Of a stretch of DNA of 64,000 bases, positions 60,934 through 64,000 are shown piece by piece. Numbering within the stretch: the first letter of the stretch is position 1; each line of letters opens with the position of its first letter. The stretch covers positions 62,001-126,000 of the forward strand of contig JAXDKG010000026.1 in assembly GCA_034667225.1 (NCBI GenBank), written 5' to 3'. Made by a program: the position numbers and the translations under genes. Below the pieces are notes generated by a model. The model ran no database searches and was not told the origin of the DNA. It saw nothing but the letters and a program-made list of their open reading frames with translations. This DNA comes from DATMER01 sp034667225 (GTDB lineage: Bacteria; Acidobacteriota; Thermoanaerobaculia; Multivoradales; UBA5704).

Positions 60934-62693
60934 TCGAGATCCTCCTTGTCGTTCTCAATGCGGATCGCCAGGGGACCCGGCGTGGGGGAGAGAGCGCTCC
61001 AGACCGCCTGGATCTGGCAGAAGCCCGGAGGCAGGGGGAAAAGGCTGGAGGCCGTCACCGCCACGCCGGGCAAGGACAGAACCTGCTTGGCGATCATGTT
61101 CGCCGTGAGCACCTCGTCCCTGCGCGCGCTCCGCGCGGCATGGCCCGGAGGCGCCCCGATCGAACCTGCGCGCGTGGCCTCGGCCAGCTTGTACTCGCGC
61201 CCGCCGGGCAGGACCAGCCGGACTTCGACTCGGGCGGCCGGGGCGGAGAGCGCCGGCAGCGGTAGAGATAGATCGCCCTTCCCTTTGGGTAGTTGGACCG
61301 GCAGCAGTCCGGCCAGGTGGATGACCTGGGAGCCTTCGCCGGAGGAGAGCGGCACGGCGAGCCCGGCTCCGGCCGCTCCGGGGCTCACGGGCTCCCCATC
61401 CCGATGGCCGGCGACGAGCTCGAATCCGGGAGGCGGGATGATCACGAGCTGCTGGGCTCCCCGATTGCGGACCTCGGCCCAGAGCTGGTAGGCGGCGCGC
61501 CCCGACTCCCCCACCACCACATCCACGAGCAGACGGTCCACCTGAGCAGCGAGCACCTCGGTGCGATCGGCCCATTCGGCCCGCCAGCGAGGCGGCTTGG
61601 CCGGATCGAGCACGGCTACCAAGCCGCCCGGCGCGCCGCGCACGTCATCGGACAACCCCGCGGTCTCGGTCTCGGCCGGAGCCCGCACCGCGCCGGGATC
61701 TGTCAGCTCCAGCAGGCCGTCGCCGCGAAGGGCTGCCTTGGTCAGGAGAAGCGTCCGATGGCTGTCGGCGGGGACCAGCAGCGGGCTCACGAATTCCTGA
61801 ACGGGTGGAGCGGACAGCTCGATCCGGATGGCCAGGGAGGACTCCACCGGCTCCAAGGGCGTCACGACCAGACGGCCGCCGGTCACGTTCCACCCGGCGA
61901 TGGGACCCTGGACGGAGACGACCTCAAACCCCGCGGGCAGTGGAACCCGCAGCTCGGGCAGCCGGCCCTGGGCCACGCGCGCCTCGATCCACCCGTAGAC
62001 CTGCAGGCGGGTGCGGGAGAGCACGGCGGCGGTGGCGGACGTGGTCTCGAAGCGGAGCGGGAGCTGGGCACGCTCGGGCAGGGTGCGTCGCCCGCGCAGG
62101 GTGAACCCGACAGGCTCCGGCGTAGGCGCGGCCACGAAGCTCCACGAGCCTTCGCTCTTCCGGACCAGGCCGGCGCCCTCGAGCTCGACCTCCTCGACCG
62201 ACTCAGGCGCTTCGATCCGTCCGCGGACGACCGCGGCGGGAGGGAGGCGCAGGCCGAGCTGCCAGGTGGGACGGGTAGCGGTCTCGTCGCGCCGCACAGG
62301 CACCACCGACTCCAGGATGACCTGGTGACGACCGCGGCCCTGGACCTGGAGCGACCATCCGTCCTCCGCTACGTTTACCCTCCCGTCCAGGCCGCCGAAT
62401 TTCGCGGCGATGAACGAGCCGGCCTCGCCGAGAGGCACCTTCTGCCAACCGTCGGCGAACAGGGTCAAGCCGAGGGTCTGGACGATCCGCGCGCTCTCCC
62501 CATCTGCGGAGATCACCAGATCGGCCGTCTCGAAAGCGAACGGCGCCGGCGGTTTCGGATTCGGCTCCGCCTCGGGGTTGGCGCGGTCGCGCAGCGCCTC
62601 GTAATCAGCCAGCGGCATGGTCACCTGGGCACCGGCTGCCAGCGAGAAGAAGACACACATCACATAGAGAACGACCCGGCTGGGTCCTCGCAT
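60924..62693 (-). CDS. Secreted beta-rich protein, paralogue of the downstream gene
   Basis: 589 aa. Signal peptide MRGPSRVVLYVMCVFFSLAA GA; then VTMPLADYEALRDRANPEAE, matching the PLKDYLALVEAA motif of its neighbour. It has repeated IxARIVQTLGLTLFADGWQK-type and LVIIPPPGFELVAGHRDGEP-type strands and a closing PLPPGFCQIQAVWSALSPTP. No enzyme motif. First gene of a two-gene operon with the 755-aa protein (10-bp overlap). The pair look like a duplicated module that has diverged, with only the second acquiring a carboxypeptidase-regulatory domain. Function unknown. Confidence 0.68.
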   Translation of the reverse strand: MRGPSRVVLYVMCVFFSLAAGAQVTMPLADYEALRDRANPEAEPNPKPPAPFAFETADLVISADGESARIVQTLGLTLFADGWQKVPLGEAGSFIAAKFGGLDGRVNVAEDGWSLQVQGRGRHQVILESVVPVRRDETATRPTWQLGLRLPPAAVVRGRIEAPESVEEVELEGAGLVRKSEGSWSFVAAPTPEPVGFTLRGRRTLPERAQLPLRFETTSATAAVLSRTRLQVYGWIEARVAQGRLPELRVPLPAGFEVVSVQGPIAGWNVTGGRLVVTPLEPVESSLAIRIELSAPPVQEFVSPLLVPADSHRTLLLTKAALRGDGLLELTDPGAVRAPAETETAGLSDDVRGAPGGLVAVLDPAKPPRWRAEWADRTEVLAAQVDRLLVDVVVGESGRAAYQLWAEVRNRGAQQLVIIPPPGFELVAGHRDGEPVSPGAAGAGLAVPLSSGEGSQVIHLAGLLPVQLPKGKGDLSLPLPALSAPAARVEVRLVLPGGREYKLAEATRAGSIGAPPGHAARSARRDEVLTANMIAKQVLSLPGVAVTASSLFPLPPGFCQIQAVWSALSPTPGPLAIRIENDKEDLEWF

Positions 62694-62870
62694 CGTTCGG
62701 ACCTCCTGGAGAAAGCAGTCTGTCCGAGGACTCAGCGCAAGAAGGATGCCCGAGGAACGATGCGTTTTGGTATCAACGACTTAAGCCGCGGCAACCCGTC
62801 GAGGGTCACCGCGGCATTCAAAGCGTTGGAGAGCTATTCCGGTTTTCCGGATGAAGGTCAAATTTCTGGA

Positions 62871-64000
62871 TCAGATGGAGGCGAGGGATTCTTGAAGCGC
62901 CTCCTTGCGTTTGCGGGCCTCGAGGAGCGGTCCGGTCATGAAGGTGGTCGTGAGGGCCATGACGACCATGACAGCGAAGATCTTCTGGGAGAGGATCCCG
63001 AGATCGTAGCCGATGTTGAGCACGATCAGCTCCATGAGACCACGGGTGTTCATGAGGGCACCGATCGAGAAGGAGTCGCGCCAGCTCATGCCGGTCCAGC
63101 GCGCGGCCAGGGTGCTGCCACCTAGCTTGCCGACGATGGCGACCGCGATCACAGCGCCGCAGATCAGCCAGCTCGCGGCGTCGTCGAGCAGACCGATCTG
63201 GGTGCGCAGGCCGGTGAAGGCGAAGAACAGCGGCAGCAGGAGGACCGACACCAGCACCTCCAGGCGCTCGCGCAGCCCCTCCCTGAATGCCTTCTGGGGC
63301 GGGGCCACGACGCCGGCCAGGAACGCGCCGAACAGCGCGTGGATGCCGATCACCTCGGTGATCCAGGCCGCCGCGAAGGCGGCCACCACCGTGCCCGCCA
63401 TGATCGTCTTGCTGTTGAGCTTCGTGTTCGTCAGGGTGCGGTCCACCCAAGGGCGGACGATCAGGAGCATGAAGCCGACGAAGGCGAGCGCGAGGCCGAT
63501 GGTCAGGAGCGCCGGCGCGATGCCGTGCGAGCGCGCGATGGCCACGACCACGGCGAGCAGGCACCAGGCGGTGACGTCGTCGACCGCGGCGCAGGCGATC
63601 GAGGTCGTGCCGAGCGGCGTCTTGGAGAGGCCGCGCTCCTCCAGGATGCGCGCCAGCACCGGAAAGGCCGTGATGCTCATGGCGATGCCCATGAACAGGG
63701 CGAAGGACGAGAAGGCCACGCCCGCGGGCGCCTGGGAGGTGTAGAGGAACAGGGCGAGCCCCACGCCGAGGAGCATCGGCAGGAGGATGCTCGCGTGGCT
63801 CACCAGGACCGCCGCGTGCGCTTTTTCCCGCAGGTGCCGGAGGTCCAGGTCCATGCCGACCAGAAACATGAAGAGGATGACGCCGACCTGGCTGAACAGC
63901 TTGAGCGTGCCCAGGGAGGCCGCCGGGAACAGGAAGTTGAGGGCATCGGGGAACAGCAGGCCGAGCAGGGAGGGGCCGAGCAGGATGCCGGCCACCATCT
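62871..64000 (-). CDS. CPA2-family cation:proton antiporter, truncated by the window edge
   Basis: 376 aa visible, reading in from the right edge; the true start is outside (the visible frame opens MVAGILLGPSLLGLLFPDAL, which is normally residue 30-40). About eleven helices. Family motifs: VGVILFMFLVGMDLDLRHLR, MGIAMSITAFPVLARILEERGLS, the acidic pair in IACAAVDDVTAWCLLAVVVA (DD), and GALMNTRGLMELIVLNIG. The C-terminus ends soon after the last helix without RCK (TrkA-N) domains, so this is a Na+/H+ or K+/H+ exchanger of the short kind. Confidence 0.87.
   Translation of the reverse strand, partial: MVAGILLGPSLLGLLFPDALNFLFPAASLGTLKLFSQVGVILFMFLVGMDLDLRHLREKAHAAVLVSHASILLPMLLGVGLALFLYTSQAPAGVAFSSFALFMGIAMSITAFPVLARILEERGLSKTPLGTTSIACAAVDDVTAWCLLAVVVAIARSHGIAPALLTIGLALAFVGFMLLIVRPWVDRTLTNTKLNSKTIMAGTVVAAFAAAWITEVIGIHALFGAFLAGVVAPPQKAFREGLRERLEVLVSVLLLPLFFAFTGLRTQIGLLDDAASWLICGAVIAVAIVGKLGGSTLAARWTGMSWRDSFSIGALMNTRGLMELIVLNIGYDLGILSQKIFAVMVVMALTTTFMTGPLLEARKRKEALQESLASI

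Overview
This 64 kb window is GC-rich bacterial chromosome, densely coding, with runs of overlapping start/stop codons. The gene content (exosortase H, Fhs with a stand-alone cyclodeaminase, ABC-permease/M1-peptidase fusion, a TonB receptor with a carboxypeptidase-regulatory N-terminus, a DUF3616 protein, MoxR/DUF58/SpoIIM/RDD cluster, kynurenine monooxygenase) suggests an uncultured Acidobacteriota-like organism. That placement is inference, since no rRNA or tRNA gene was found in the window. The cell is Gram-negative-like: TonB receptor, lipoprotein, periplasmic adaptor, exosortase.

Layout. 0-3.6 kb: MoxR-DUF58-SpoIIM-RDD operon interrupted by a short element with perfect 26-bp terminal inverted repeats. 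3.6-4.3 kb: PIN toxin with a 55-aa partner. 4.3-9.5 kb: an accessory patch of more AT-rich DNA. It holds minus-strand integron cassettes with two attC-like sites and no integrase (CALIN-like), two arrays of 21-bp-period repeats, a duplicated fragment of the TonB-receptor 3' end, and a lone 585-aa membrane/beta-propeller protein. 9.6-21.6 kb: TonB receptor and a giant RHS/YD-repeat protein ending in a deaminase-like domain. 21.7-26.5 kb: ABC-permease/M1-peptidase fusion bracketed by two near-identical DinB genes. 26.5-33.2 kb: small enzymes (VOC, NTF2-like, S41 peptidase, Nudix), a lipoprotein and three decayed genes (two frameshifted, one with an in-frame amber). 33.3-38.6 kb: LON-domain protein, aminotransferase, TPM-domain protein, GT39. 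38.1-40.3 kb: one-carbon genes fhs and a cyclodeaminase. 40.3-41.3 kb: two-gene DUF2188 / TIR-like accessory module. 41.3-44.1 kb: pyrR-pyrB-pyrC. 44.2-46.5 kb: nucleotidyltransferase, RHH/PIN toxin-antitoxin pair and an exosortase H pair. 46.8-47.5 kb: a third, 33-unit 21-bp array abutting kmo. 47.5-51.7 kb: M14 peptidase, GT39-like, kmo. 51.8-57.4 kb: BTRD1-repeat secreted protein, GT14, and a TetR-controlled DevBCA/MacAB-like exporter behind a large palindrome. 57.5-64 kb: cyclic-nucleotide/PilZ protein, a terminated low-GC intergenic transcript candidate, two paralogous periplasmic proteins and a truncated CPA2 antiporter.

The observation most likely to be new is the set of three 21-bp phased repeat arrays at two places about 40 kb apart. 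Each has a different unit sequence, but all share a 21-bp step with no indels over 16, 26 and 33 units, and all have a short palindromic core in each unit. Because 21 is divisible by 3, open frames through these arrays on either strand are not evidence of coding.
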